Shown in pieces: positions 40,581 through 50,143 of a DNA stretch of 64,000 bases. Made by a program: the position numbers and the translations under genes. Position 1 is the stretch's first letter, and every line of letters starts with the position of its first letter. The notes under the pieces are model-generated. The model searched no databases. It was not told where the DNA came from and saw only the letters and a list, made by a program, of their open reading frames with translations. This stretch comes from Bacillus sp. FJAT-28004 (GTDB lineage: Bacteria; Bacillota; Bacilli; Paenibacillales; Paenibacillaceae), in NCBI RefSeq assembly GCF_001280845.1, contig NZ_LGHP01000001.1, positions 3,684,418-3,748,417 on the forward strand, given 5' to 3'.

Positions 40581-42320
40581 TTAAAGCAACTTAATCAGCG
40601 CTTCTAGCTCATCAACTAATACTTTTGCAAGTTCAAAATCAGTATTTTTTAAAGCCAATTCTATTTTCATTTCAATTGATTTTTTATTTTGTTCAGTTTC
40701 TAAATAGTCTTTATCAAAATGACTAGCATAAATCATCTGTCTAAATTCTCGCATACTCATTTTTCTAATCGTCTTATCGTCAATGATTAATACATAATCC
40801 ATACCATTTACAACAGAATAGAAATCATGAGATATCATGAGAATCGCACCTTTATAGTCTGCAATGGCTTTTTCCAGCGCGATTTGTGTATAGGTGTCTA
40901 AATGGCTTGTCGGTTCATCAAGAAGCAATACGTTTGCTTTACTGCCAGAAACTTTAGCCAACTGAAGAATATTTCTTTCTCCACCAGATAGAGATGCTAT
41001 CTTTTGATTAAGGATTTCTCCTTCAAAGCCATAGTTTGCAATATACGATCTGATCTCATCATAAGTGTTAAACCCAGCATCAATGAATTCTTCAAGAATT
41101 GTATTAGAATCCTCTAGCATTTCACCTTGAAGTTGAGATAAATAAGCCACTTTAGCATCCGCATTTATTTCAATGGAATCATGATTATTGTTAAACATTT
41201 CTCGGAGTAACGTCGTTTTTCCAGTACCATTCGCACCGATAAGAGCTACTTTATCAGTAGATTTTATCTCAAAGTTAACATTCTCTAACAGCAACTCATC
41301 AAAGGCTACACTATAATTATTGACATTTACAACAATGCTGTCTTCAATCTCATGATCAATATCGAAACTGATTATCGGTTGCTTAATATCAACAAATGGG
41401 GCTTTAAGTCTACGCGCTTCCAATCTCTCTTGAAACCTAACTCTAGCTTTTAACGCTCTTCCTCTAGATGCTTCAGAATTATAGGTTGCGATCGCTCTAA
41501 GATTATCGATAATGTTCTCGTTTCTTTCAATTTCTTCTTTCTCAGCGACTGTGAGTTCCTGTAACTCAATTTTAGTCTGAAGTAATGAGAAGTTATACTC
41601 AATATATCGCCCTTCAAACTCTTGGATCTCCATGTTTTCAAGGTGTATTATTTTGTTGAAACAATGATTCAATAGATATCGGTTGTGGGTAACAACTAGC
41701 AGTATTCCTTTGTGAGCATTAATAAGATTTTTAAGCGCATTTAGGTTTTCAAAATCTAAAAATACATCGGGTTCATCCATAATCATTAAGTCGGGACTAA
41801 TAAGCATTTCCTTCATCACTTGAATAAGTTTGAATTCCCCACCACTCAGGTCGGATACTCTAAGATCTTTTAGCTTCATGAGGTTTGCTAAATTTAGTTT
41901 CTTATTAATGTTGCTTTCAAAATTATCGCCGCCGATTGAATCAAATGCGTCTAAAGCTAATTGATACTTTTCGAGTAGCGGCTCCATATCCGATGATGTT
42001 TCCATTTCGGTACAAATAGATTGTATTTCATTTTGTATCTTAATAAATTCTTCTCCGATATATTCAAAAACGGTTGTTTCTTTCGTTTGGTCTAGATGTG
42101 AGAATTGACTTACATACCCGAGTGTACAAGATGGTTCCATCTCTAACTTGCCCTCGAACAAATATCTTTCTGGATCCATCAGTATATCTATCAGTGTACT
42201 TTTCCCACTGCCACTTGTTCCTATAAAAGCACAATGCTGTGCCTCTTCTAACGTAAATGAAATGTTTTTATATAGTTCTTTTTGTGGAAATGAGAAGGAT
42301 AAGTTTTCAACTTTTATCAT
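40581..42320 (-). CDS. ABC-F family ATP-binding protein (putative ribosome protection)
   Basis: 579 aa, two ABC domains in one chain and no membrane part. First domain: Walker A GTSGSGKST, signature LSGGE, Walker B LMIMDEP followed by an unusual DVFLDF in place of the common TNHLD. A linker (about 240-330, including RGRALKARVRFQERL) precedes the second domain: GANGTGKTT, LSGGERN, LLLDEPTSHLD. ABC-F proteins of this build bind the ribosomal E site and often give resistance to antibiotics that act on the large subunit. The ATG at 42320 follows AAAGGTA; an open frame continues upstream into rlmH but without sense. Much lower GC than rlmH, so probably transferred. Spectrum of resistance unknown. 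Confidence 0.8.
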   Translation of the reverse strand: MIKVENLSFSFPQKELYKNISFTLEEAQHCAFIGTSGSGKSTLIDILMDPERYLFEGKLEMEPSCTLGYVSQFSHLDQTKETTVFEYIGEEFIKIQNEIQSICTEMETSSDMEPLLEKYQLALDAFDSIGGDNFESNINKKLNLANLMKLKDLRVSDLSGGEFKLIQVMKEMLISPDLMIMDEPDVFLDFENLNALKNLINAHKGILLVVTHNRYLLNHCFNKIIHLENMEIQEFEGRYIEYNFSLLQTKIELQELTVAEKEEIERNENIIDNLRAIATYNSEASRGRALKARVRFQERLEARRLKAPFVDIKQPIISFDIDHEIEDSIVVNVNNYSVAFDELLLENVNFEIKSTDKVALIGANGTGKTTLLREMFNNNHDSIEINADAKVAYLSQLQGEMLEDSNTILEEFIDAGFNTYDEIRSYIANYGFEGEILNQKIASLSGGERNILQLAKVSGSKANVLLLDEPTSHLDTYTQIALEKAIADYKGAILMISHDFYSVVNGMDYVLIIDDKTIRKMSMREFRQMIYASHFDKDYLETEQNKKSIEMKIELALKNTDFELAKVLVDELEALIKLL

Positions 42321-42402
42321 AGTATTACCTTTCTTATAACTAAAATGGTGACTATTATTGGATGTATTGCTCCGATTCGAGTTGAACAATAAAAACTTGC
42401 CA

Positions 42403-42423
42403 TTACTTGTGATAGGGTTCCCC
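42403..42423 (-). repeat. Native rlmH terminus, candidate cassette attachment site (site D)
   Basis: Encodes G-E-P-Y-H-K-stop. Equivalent to the attB core in staphylococcal orfX/rlmH. Copies at 28691, 38856 and 40092. Confidence 0.55.
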
Positions 42424-42882
42424 ACGATTTATCTTCACTCCGCGATAAATCTGCTCAATCAGCACCAGACGCATCAGCTGGTGCGGCAAGGTCATGCGCC
42501 CAAAGCTCAGCTTCTGCTGGGCGCGCTTAAGCACAGCGGGAGCAAGGCCTGTGCTCCCGCCAATAACAAAAGCCACGTGGCTGCGCCCATACGTGGCTAA
42601 TTTATCGAGCTGGCCCGCGAGATCCTCGCTTGACCAGAGCTCGCCATCCAGCGCGAGCGCGACAACGTGCGCATCAGGCTTCAGCTGCGCTAGAAGCCTC
42701 TCGCCCTCTCGCTCGCGCACAATCGCTTCCTCCGCCGGACTCATCGTCTCCGGCGCCTTCTCATCGGGCACTTCCGTGAGCGTAAGCTTCACGTAAGGCC
42801 CTAACCGCTTGGCATATTCCGCTATGCCGAGCACTAAGTACTTTTCTTTCAGCTTACCAACAGCAGCTATCTGTATATGCAT
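42403..42882 (-). CDS. rlmH: 23S rRNA (pseudouridine1915-N3)-methyltransferase RlmH
   Basis: SPOUT methyltransferase acting on pseudouridine 1915 in helix 69 of 23S rRNA. 159 aa. Full family signature: [29 protein letters not shown] for the SAM-binding knot and [20 protein letters not shown], then [14 protein letters not shown] at the end. Complete and intact, GC rich like the other core genes. Its last 21 bases (42403-42423) are the family copy at which cassettes are predicted to insert. Confidence 0.96.
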   Translation of the reverse strand: MHIQIAAVGKLKEKYLVLGIAEYAKRLGPYVKLTLTEVPDEKAPETMSPAEEAIVREREGERLLAQLKPDAHVVALALDGELWSSEDLAGQLDKLATYGRSHVAFVIGGSTGLAPAVLKRAQQKLSFGRMTLPHQLMRLVLIEQIYRGVKINRGEPYHK

Positions 42883-42991
42883 GCCTTACACTTCCCTTTA
42901 TAATCTAGGATGAATTCTTCAGTCCGATATGCTCTCCAGACATGAATACCCTCTAGATCCATTCTTTATATCTGTTCTTCCCTAAATTCAG

Positions 42992-43159
42992 CTAAACCAC
43001 CAAAAAAGTAGCTGGTTCTTCACAAAAATCACATTTGCGCGGTGGATCCCAGTCTGCGAATTGTGTTTCTTTCAGATCTACTACGTCTGGCGCATCCTCA
43101 TACTCATCTACAAAACGGTCCAATGCCTTTTCAATATGTTCTTTACATACACAATACAT
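42992..43159 (-). CDS. CxxH/CxxC small protein
   Basis: 55 aa: MYCVCKEHIEKALDRFVDEY, then EDAPDVVDLKETQFADWDPP and RKCDFCEEPATFLVV-stop. The spaced motifs C-x-x-H (5-8) and C-x-x-C (43-46) define the CxxH/CxxC protein family of Bacillaceae/Paenibacillaceae, probably a zinc site. AGGAAG precedes the ATG. It lies between rlmH and htrA, the usual place. Function unknown. Confidence 0.85.
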   Translation of the reverse strand: MYCVCKEHIEKALDRFVDEYEDAPDVVDLKETQFADWDPPRKCDFCEEPATFLVV

Positions 43160-43387
43160 CGTCTGCACGCTTCCTATCCCTAGTTGATGGTCGTCCTAAT
43201 TGTCTATACACAGCATATCAGAAAACGCCTCTCCATGTGAAGACGACAAATTCCGTATATCTTTCGCTAATAACTGACTGAATTTTTTTCTTAACATTTC
43301 TCCGCCCGTTCACTATCACCATTTTCATCCTATCATTATCTCCGTATTATCCCTCTCTCAGTATCCTTCCCCGCTTCCACCCATAAA

Positions 43388-43428
43388 AAAACCGCAGCAC
43401 ACAAATGGTTTCCCATTTGTATACCACG
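43388..43428 (-). terminator. Terminator of htrA
   Basis: CCGTGGTATACAAATGG ... CCATTTGTGTGCTGCGG on the minus strand followed by seven T. 54 bases past the htrA stop. Confidence 0.75.
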
Positions 43429-43481
43429 GCTCCTTCAAACTATTCATCGATTTCCTTCTCGACAAGCTTTAACTTTCCAAC

Positions 43482-44858
43482 TTACTCTTCGTCTTCCTTC
43501 TCAGCCAACTTAAACTTCGTAACCTTCAGCTTACCATCCCGGTAAAAGCTAATTTCTATCTCGTCGCCGATCTTTTTCTGTTGGTACAAATATTTGCGAA
43601 GCTCCATCGTGCTGCTGATCGACTCGCGATCCAGCTTAATGATCACGTCATTGAATAGCAGACCTGCATCCTTAGCAGGACCAACCGCTTCAAGCACGAT
43701 TACGCCATCGAAGACTTCGTCTGGTAACGTAAGCTTCTGTCCGCCCTCGAGAACCTGCTCATCGCCTGCATCAGCCTCTTCTTCGTCATGAGGAACATCG
43801 CCTTCTGGCAAAATTCCGCCTTCGCCAGCATTGCCGTATGCATCCTCAAAGTCCTGCTGCTCCCAATACTGCTCCAAATCCATGGTGTACACACCAAGAT
43901 ATGGACGCGGTACATGACCAAGCTTGATTAAGCTTTCAACGATTGGCATAGCCAGATTGATTGGGATAGCGAATCCGATGCCTTCTACGCCGAGATCAGC
44001 TATTTTCATACTGTTGATCCCTACTACGCGTCCGTTCAAATCAATGAGCGGTCCGCCGCTGTTGCCTTGGTTTATCGAAGCATCAATTTGAATAACCTCT
44101 TGCTCCCAGTCGTACACGCCATCTTGATTGAGCGATACAGGCACGATCTGTTTCGTCTTGCTCACGCTGCCCGTTGTCACAGACTCTCCGAGCCCAAGCG
44201 GGTTCCCGATCGCAATAATATATTCAGCAGGGCGAAGCGCCGACGAATCGCCAATTTCTGCAACAACATCTATTCCCTTAGCGTCGATTTCAAGTACAGC
44301 AAGATCGGTAATTTGATCTTTTCCGACAATGCGAGCCTCACGCGCTTCTCCGTTCATCAGCACTACCTTAACCGCCTGCGCCTGATCGATGACATGGTAA
44401 TTCGTAATAATGATCGCTTTGCCATCCTTCTTGCTAATGATGACGCCAGAGCCTACACCCGCTTCGCGCAGCGTACCTTTACCTTCCTCATTTTCCGGCT
44501 GCGCTTTGCCGTTTCCGATTCCGAGAGAAAACATCTGCAGATTAATGACGCTTACGACGGCCGGTCTTACTTTCGCTGAAGCCTGTATAGGACGTTCAAG
44601 CGGATCAACCACTTGAATACCTCCGGTAACCGCAGCAGCTCCGCCGCCGCTGTTCGTACCGCCGCCTCCGCCAAAGACGACGCCGAACAACAACGTTGCG
44701 GCTACCGCGCTTGTAATAGAGGATACAAATGCAATACGGACGGTGGACCACTTGCGCCCACCGCTTTTATATCGAAAAGCAAAGTCTTCCTTCTTACTCT
44801 CGCGAGCAGCACGCTTGGAAACTTTGGTTGAATAAAAATCGTCGTCGAATAAGCTCAT
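43482..44858 (-). CDS. htrA: HtrA/DegP-like serine protease with PDZ domain
   Basis: Membrane-anchored quality-control protease. 458 aa. Cytoplasmic N-terminus, one helix (RIAFVSSITSAVAATLLFGV, about 41-60), a glycine-rich linker, then the trypsin-like domain with the triad His155 (NYHVID), Asp185 (TDLAVLEID) and Ser267 (GNSGGP). A PDZ domain follows (about 330-450), with an acidic insert EGDVPHDEEEADAGDE. The ATG at 44858 has GAGAGGAG; an upstream start at 44891 is less likely. Belongs to the wal cluster; probably WalR- and stress-controlled. Confidence 0.93.
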   Translation of the reverse strand: MSLFDDDFYSTKVSKRAARESKKEDFAFRYKSGGRKWSTVRIAFVSSITSAVAATLLFGVVFGGGGGTNSGGGAAAVTGGIQVVDPLERPIQASAKVRPAVVSVINLQMFSLGIGNGKAQPENEEGKGTLREAGVGSGVIISKKDGKAIIITNYHVIDQAQAVKVVLMNGEAREARIVGKDQITDLAVLEIDAKGIDVVAEIGDSSALRPAEYIIAIGNPLGLGESVTTGSVSKTKQIVPVSLNQDGVYDWEQEVIQIDASINQGNSGGPLIDLNGRVVGINSMKIADLGVEGIGFAIPINLAMPIVESLIKLGHVPRPYLGVYTMDLEQYWEQQDFEDAYGNAGEGGILPEGDVPHDEEEADAGDEQVLEGGQKLTLPDEVFDGVIVLEAVGPAKDAGLLFNDVIIKLDRESISSTMELRKYLYQQKKIGDEIEISFYRDGKLKVTKFKLAEKEDEE

Positions 44859-45020
44859 TACTATCGCTCCTCTCAATGTCTCGGACATCAAGACTATTTT
44901 TTTTTCAATCTAGGAATGTTTTCGGAAGAAATGACTAAAATAATAATAGATTGAGACGATGCTTATCAAATGTTTTTCAATCCGCTTCAAAAGTCGTTCC
45001 ACCAAAGGAGAAATGCTAAG

Positions 45021-45242
45021 ATGAAAGCCAAAACGCCTGTAGCTTGGGAGCATGTTCAGCTTGCTGCAAAACTAGCGGATTTAAAGGATGATCACTACCG
45101 TACCGTTCTCACCTTAAGTGCGATGCTAGAGTTATTCATAGATAAGGGTATCCTTACTAGAGAAGAGCTAAGCGCTAAGGCTGATGCGCTTGACGCACAG
45201 CTGGAGTCACTTATTTCTGCTTCACTACATCCCATGACGTAG
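45021..45242 (+). CDS. Small hypothetical protein between htrA and walJ
   Basis: 73 aa, soluble, helical: MKAKTPVAWEHVQLAAKLAD, then a central stretch AMLELFIDKGILTREELSAK, and a C-terminal coil. AAAGGAG precedes. It is on the plus strand inside an otherwise minus-strand cluster and its 3' end overlaps the end of walJ by 32 bases. It lacks a recognised domain, but the LxxKGILTxEEL phrase resembles small accessory proteins. Confidence 0.55.
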   Translation: MKAKTPVAWEHVQLAAKLADLKDDHYRTVLTLSAMLELFIDKGILTREELSAKADALDAQLESLISASLHPMT

Positions 45243-46017
45243 GTCGGTCGTGATAGGTTGCGCGCAGCGGATGTTCTTCTTTCTTATAAAATATTCCATG
45301 ATCCTCTAATATAGTATTCACGGTCAACATGGCCAAATCCATTAGATTATGATCAAGGCTCAAATGAGCCAAATAAACGCGTTTTGTTCGATCTGTCATG
45401 AGCTCTAGCAGTGCTTCGCCTGCTGCCACATTTGATAAATGGCCAACATCGCTCAATATTCGACGCTTCGTATTCCACGGGTATCGCCCCATGCGAAGCA
45501 TCTCCGTATCATGATTGGCCTCAAGCACAAGTACATCCGAATCAATAATTTGACGTTTGACCTTTTCGCTTACATACCCAAGATCCGTTGCGAGACTCAG
45601 CTTCTCACCATTCTCTACAAAACAATAACCTACAGGCTCTGCCGCATCATGCGAGATCGGATACGATTGAATAGCCATTGAACCGAGGTTCACCTCTTCA
45701 CCTGTTTCCATAAACACTCGCTTCTCTGGAGCAATCGTGCCAACATGTCTCTCCATTGCAGCCCACGTTGCCTCATTCGCATAAATGGGCAAATCATACT
45801 TTCTTGCAAAAGCGCCCAATCCCTTTATATGATCGGAATGCTCATGCGTGACGAACAGCCCGTCCAATTGATGGCCCGTCACTCCACGCTCGCGCATGAG
45901 TTCATCCAGCTTCTTCGCGCTCATACCCGCATCAACGATCACCATCTTGTCATTTCCCTGCACGATGGTTGCATTGCCCGTCGAACCGCTTCCTAGTACT
46001 GTAAATCGAAGTCCCAT
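45211..46017 (-). CDS. walJ: MBL-fold metallohydrolase WalJ (YycJ)
   Basis: 268 aa. MBL metal motif THEHSDH (about 57-63), DAGMS at the active-site start and ATDLGY, later LSNVAAGEALLEL. YycJ family exonuclease-like proteins help coordinate replication and cell division. It is the last gene of the walRKHIJ set. Confidence 0.94.
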   Translation of the reverse strand: MGLRFTVLGSGSTGNATIVQGNDKMVIVDAGMSAKKLDELMRERGVTGHQLDGLFVTHEHSDHIKGLGAFARKYDLPIYANEATWAAMERHVGTIAPEKRVFMETGEEVNLGSMAIQSYPISHDAAEPVGYCFVENGEKLSLATDLGYVSEKVKRQIIDSDVLVLEANHDTEMLRMGRYPWNTKRRILSDVGHLSNVAAGEALLELMTDRTKRVYLAHLSLDHNLMDLAMLTVNTILEDHGIFYKKEEHPLRATYHDRPTSWDVVKQK

Positions 46018-46050
46018 AATTGCGTTTTCCTGTCCCTTCTCCTGCTCCCG

Positions 46051-46806
46051 TTAACGTAAACCGTTCGCTGCCGCTTCCCCTTGCTCATCATCCGTTGCAA
46101 CCTCTCCGCTGATCGCATGCACATAAAACAGATGACCATCCTCCAGCATAACCCGCCATGATGGCACCGACACTTGCCTCTCCGAATCGAAGATTTGGCC
46201 TTTATAGCCAAGCTGAATATCGGTAATCACAGCACCATCCGGTAAATAAGTTTCGATCAAGCTCGCTACAACCTTTGCGGCTGGCAGCACCTGCTTCGCT
46301 TCACCCGATCCTAGCAGCTCTACACGATCCTGCAGAAAGGAAGTAATTTTCTGATCCTTAATATAAAGCTTCAGCTTCACATCGAACATCGGACGTCCTT
46401 CTACTACTCTATAAAAAACAAACTCGCCTACGCTGCTGTTCAGCACATCAAATGCATATTGATCAAGCTCAGGTATACGATCCCCAAGTGTTTTAATTAA
46501 TTCTTTTTTGGAATAGACGATCGTACTATCCACGGGTTCTTTCAATATGACCGGCTCCGCATTTTTCCGGCTGTCAGAGTGAAGCAAATACGTTAAATCC
46601 TTTAGCTCAGGTGTCTCCAGCGACAGATTGGCTTCTAACGAAATACGCTTCTGCTGCATGAGCTGTATCTTATCCTGCGGCAGCTCTGCCGTATTTACAT
46701 TAATGTTCAACTGTTCCCTGATATCCAGCCAAAGCTGATAACCAAGTAGTACATTGAGCAATAAAAACGAAATAATAAGCACGTTTTTCGCTCGTCCCCA
46801 ATCCAA
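46051..46806 (-). CDS. walI: Two-component system regulatory protein WalI (YycI)
   Basis: 251 aa, membrane-anchored. N-terminal helix WGRAKNVLIISFLLLNVLLG, then an external domain ending with the YycI beta-sheet region (VPSWRVMLEDGHLFYVHAIS). With WalH it restrains the WalK kinase. Follows walH on the same strand, 32 bases apart. Confidence 0.9.
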   Translation of the reverse strand: MDWGRAKNVLIISFLLLNVLLGYQLWLDIREQLNINVNTAELPQDKIQLMQQKRISLEANLSLETPELKDLTYLLHSDSRKNAEPVILKEPVDSTIVYSKKELIKTLGDRIPELDQYAFDVLNSSVGEFVFYRVVEGRPMFDVKLKLYIKDQKITSFLQDRVELLGSGEAKQVLPAAKVVASLIETYLPDGAVITDIQLGYKGQIFDSERQVSVPSWRVMLEDGHLFYVHAISGEVATDDEQGEAAANGLR

Positions 46807-46838
46807 TCGCCTTCACCTCCTGCCCTTGCATCCTATTT

Positions 46839-48296
46839 CTATGGCCCATTAAGCGATCGAAGCTGGATAGCACCTGCTGATAAGCTTACAGCCCCTGCAC
46901 CGTTTGCCGCTGTTGCTGTCGCATCATTTGGCTTCTCTGTACTGCCATCAGCCTCGCCTTGCACAGCTTCCTCATTCTTCTGTTCAGGGGGCGTATATCC
47001 GCTTCGATATGCCCCTACCAGTATTTCTTCTGTACCGTCTTTCAGGCGAACAGCCCATACAGGTATGAACCGAAGCCTACCCTCATCGATCGGAGTTGCT
47101 TGTAGTGCTGGGAACAAAGCCGTCACCTCGCTGCGTCTATCGTAATTACTGAGCGTTTGCTCCAGCTCTTCTCCGCCTGACAACCAGCGAACACTCCTCG
47201 ATTCCGACCGTTGACCAAGTGTAATAAGCGATCTCGAATATTCGGTTACGACACCTTGTTGAAGCCTTAGTTTCATATATCCATAGTGAAACGGCTTCGT
47301 GTCCATAACAGGATATTGCTCGATATATTGCTTAAATCTAATATCCTTTCCTTCGCCACCTGGCATAGCATTTACAAAACGATGTGTGCCGTCCCATCCG
47401 CCATGCCAATTTACAAAGTCTACAGAAGCATAAACGTTGTCACTAAGCAGATTTTCAGTAATTTGCGGCGCACTCGGATCTGTATAGCTGATCCACTTGC
47501 CGTTCTGTTCTACCTGCAATCCCCGCTTGCCATCTGTGTAAATTTGCGAACCGCCTCGGTCCTCAATCGCTCTTGTTGTGCTTGGATCGAAGAACAAGCT
47601 TCGTTTCATCAAATCAGGCGAATAGGTTTCATATGGAAATACCATTTCTGTTGATTGAATCGGCGCAAGCGGAATATACAGGCCGTCTGATGTCATTGAA
47701 TATTTAGGCTGGAACTGTCCGAACCCTACATAGTCCTGCACATCGCGTACCGTTAGATCTGCGCGAACCGACTCATAAACCATTTCACCATCTGCGCTAA
47801 AGAAGAAAGTTCGAATTTCCTCGGTGCCCGTCGTCTTGAAAATCCAGATACGGTCTATCGTTTCGTTCAAAAACAGCAGATCGCCCTCCAGCTTAAGCAG
47901 CTTTTGCAGCAGCTCCACCGGAATGCCGTTATCGAAACGAAGTTCAATACCGATATCATTTCTCCGAATCTCTTCCCAATTCAACACATCCGAAGGGCTT
48001 CGCTGAAACCCTTTAAATTCTCTACCCTGAATGCGCTGGTTAAGAATCATATCGTAGAACTGTGTGCCCGGATAAATAATGGTATGCTTATTGCCGCCTA
48101 AATGGATGACTAACGCTTCTGGAAAAATAACACTCTCCACGCTTGTCGCCTTTCCTATCGGCTCAGCATTAACATAATCCTGATCACTTCTTACCGTAGC
48201 GCCAAGACCTGGCATGCTGTAAGCAAGCAAGTAGCTTTGAAGAAGGCTTAGTACTACTAGCAGGATAAGGGTTGTCGTCTTTATTTTTTCTTTCAT
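46839..48296 (-). CDS. walH: Two-component system activity regulator WalH (YycH)
   Basis: 485 aa. N-terminal helix TTTLILLVVLSLLQSYLLAY and a large extracytoplasmic domain with PVWAVRLKDGTEEILVGAYR near the end. Its start overlaps the walK stop by four bases (ATGA). The C-terminal tail (from about 445) is rich in acid and Ala/Gly and poorly conserved. Works with WalI. Confidence 0.9.
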   Translation of the reverse strand: MKEKIKTTTLILLVVLSLLQSYLLAYSMPGLGATVRSDQDYVNAEPIGKATSVESVIFPEALVIHLGGNKHTIIYPGTQFYDMILNQRIQGREFKGFQRSPSDVLNWEEIRRNDIGIELRFDNGIPVELLQKLLKLEGDLLFLNETIDRIWIFKTTGTEEIRTFFFSADGEMVYESVRADLTVRDVQDYVGFGQFQPKYSMTSDGLYIPLAPIQSTEMVFPYETYSPDLMKRSLFFDPSTTRAIEDRGGSQIYTDGKRGLQVEQNGKWISYTDPSAPQITENLLSDNVYASVDFVNWHGGWDGTHRFVNAMPGGEGKDIRFKQYIEQYPVMDTKPFHYGYMKLRLQQGVVTEYSRSLITLGQRSESRSVRWLSGGEELEQTLSNYDRRSEVTALFPALQATPIDEGRLRFIPVWAVRLKDGTEEILVGAYRSGYTPPEQKNEEAVQGEADGSTEKPNDATATAANGAGAVSLSAGAIQLRSLNGP

Positions 48297-50143
48297 GCCA
48301 GTTCTCCCCCTTCCTGCAGCAGTGGGAGAGTGAATGTAACGGTAGTTCCTTCATTAAGCTCGGAATCGAGTGAAATTGTACCGCTATGTGCCTTCACAAT
48401 TTCCCGGGCAATCGAAAGCCCGAGGCCAGTGCCGCCCATATTGCGCGAGCGAGCTTTATCTACACGATAGAAGCGGTCAAAAATACGATTCAAATCCTTT
48501 TTTGGAATACCAATTCCGGTATCCTTCACACTAATTGAAAGTGATGTCGAATCGGACGGCTTCTTCGCCGTTAATTCAATGGTTCCACCGTCCAGCGTAT
48601 ATTTGATCGCATTCGAGAATAAATTATCAAGCACCTGATCAATTTGATCGCGGTCAAGCCACGCTGACTCCAGCCCGTCATCAACGCTTACTGCGGCTTT
48701 GATCGACTTCTGTCTAAGCTGGAATGAGAAACGATCAGCCACCTCATCAAGCATGTCATGTACGTTTGTCTGTCTGCGGCGCAGCGGTGCTTGGTTCGAA
48801 TCCAGTCGCGACAAGTGCAGCAGATCAGTTACGAGCCTAATCATCCGCTCCGTTTCATTGCGAATGACGCCAACAAACCGCTCTGATAACTCTCTTTCAT
48901 CCAGCGCACCATCATTGAGTGCTTCGGCATAGCTCTTAATCGTAGTAAGCGGTGTACGCAGCTCATGCGAGACATTCGCAACAAACTGACGCCGCGATTG
49001 CTCAAGCTTCTCTTGCTCTGTTACATCCTGCAAGACAGCAATCGTTCCGGTAATGCCTTTATCACGGCGATGAATAGGCGTAAAAGTTACTTTCAGCAGC
49101 CCCTCATCATTATCATTCATCTCTTGCCCATCGGCATCACGTTCAATGAGCAGTGTCTGACCGCGTCCTTGCTGCAGCTCGTCCAATCGCTGCTCTGATA
49201 GATCGAACAACTCAGACAGCTCAAGTCCTTCGCAGGAGCGTACGTCGAGCAGCTCTAGTGCTCGCCTGTTCCATACGATGACCTTTCCGTTTTCATCTGC
49301 GGCAACCACGCCATCGCTCATGTTGGAGAGAACAGAAGCAAGCTTTTCATTCTCCTCTTCATTAACCGAAAGTGCTTCTTTGAGCCGAATTGTCATATCA
49401 TTAAAAGCAATGCTCAAGCTGCCAATCTCATCATCACCAAGCACGGGCACCTGTAAATCAAATTTCCCTTGCGAAATCGCCTCAGCTTGCCTCGTTAAAC
49501 CTTGAATAGGACTTGTAATGGTGTGTGCAAGCAATATGCCCAGCACACCAGTAAGACCTAGTGCAATTAAGGTTCCTGAGAAAAAGATTTGATTGACCCT
49601 ATTGACGGTCTCATAAAGCTCGTTCATAGACGCAACGACATATACGACCCCAACCACCTTGTTGTCGTTAATCGTCACGGGCTGGGCAATCATTTTCTTG
49701 CGCGTATTATCATCATCTATAATTTCTTGCTCATTGTCGGTAATGTTCTGAAGCGCCCGACTTACGGCAAGCGATTTGTTCTTCTGGCCGATATAGGTCT
49801 CATTGCTTTGAACGGAGGTCGCTACCATTTTCCCGTTCGAATCAAGCACCTGTACCTCAGCCCCGCTAATACTGAACAGATTGCGAACGACCAAGCTAAG
49901 ATCCTCTGTCGTACTTTCCGCAGAATCACTCTCGGTATCCGGTTTAGCCGCTAAGCTCGGAGCGGCAAACTTTGATAAAATATCCGCTTGCTCCTTCAAA
50001 TTTTTCGTGAAGCTGTCAATTAATGAGTTTTTAACCGTGCTTATAAAATAAACACCAATCAACTGCATAGCCACTAATATGAGCAGCAAATAGATGATGA
50101 CCAGCTTAACTTGGATTGTGCGAAAGAAACTTTTGCCCTTCAT
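48293..50143 (-). CDS. walK: Sensor histidine kinase WalK
   Basis: 616 aa. Two membrane helices (about 12-32 and 185-206) enclose an extracytoplasmic sensor domain, followed by HAMP, PAS (about 262-370), HisKA with the phosphoacceptor in [15 protein letters not shown] and a HATPase domain with [16 protein letters not shown] and GTGLGL. It monitors cell-wall status. Overlaps walR by four bases. Confidence 0.95.
   Translation of the reverse strand: MKGKSFFRTIQVKLVIIYLLLILVAMQLIGVYFISTVKNSLIDSFTKNLKEQADILSKFAAPSLAAKPDTESDSAESTTEDLSLVVRNLFSISGAEVQVLDSNGKMVATSVQSNETYIGQKNKSLAVSRALQNITDNEQEIIDDDNTRKKMIAQPVTINDNKVVGVVYVVASMNELYETVNRVNQIFFSGTLIALGLTGVLGILLAHTITSPIQGLTRQAEAISQGKFDLQVPVLGDDEIGSLSIAFNDMTIRLKEALSVNEEENEKLASVLSNMSDGVVAADENGKVIVWNRRALELLDVRSCEGLELSELFDLSEQRLDELQQGRGQTLLIERDADGQEMNDNDEGLLKVTFTPIHRRDKGITGTIAVLQDVTEQEKLEQSRRQFVANVSHELRTPLTTIKSYAEALNDGALDERELSERFVGVIRNETERMIRLVTDLLHLSRLDSNQAPLRRRQTNVHDMLDEVADRFSFQLRQKSIKAAVSVDDGLESAWLDRDQIDQVLDNLFSNAIKYTLDGGTIELTAKKPSDSTSLSISVKDTGIGIPKKDLNRIFDRFYRVDKARSRNMGGTGLGLSIAREIVKAHSGTISLDSELNEGTTVTFTLPLLQEGGELA

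Larger units (their letters stand above)
28681..42423. mobile_element. Candidate composite SCC-like island of tandem cassettes at the rlmH 3' end
   Basis: Three palindromic copies of the rlmH terminus (28.7, 38.9, 40.1 kb) divide the sequence downstream of rlmH into intervals of about 10.2, 1.2 and 2.3 kb carrying efflux, iron, ABC-F and unknown genes, with AT-rich composition. A fourth degenerate copy is at 13.2 kb. No recombinase gene is present. Staphylococcal SCC elements have the same insertion site and nested att layout (established); extension to this organism is inference. Confidence 0.5.

Noticed and set aside
44067..44579. 170-codon plus-strand frame within htrA
   Set aside because: Antisense shadow of the protease domain with its intact catalytic triad.
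45507..45522. CCGTATCATGATT, similar to the right arm of the rlmH-like sites
   Set aside because: Lies inside walJ coding sequence, without the rlmH half or palindrome; chance match.
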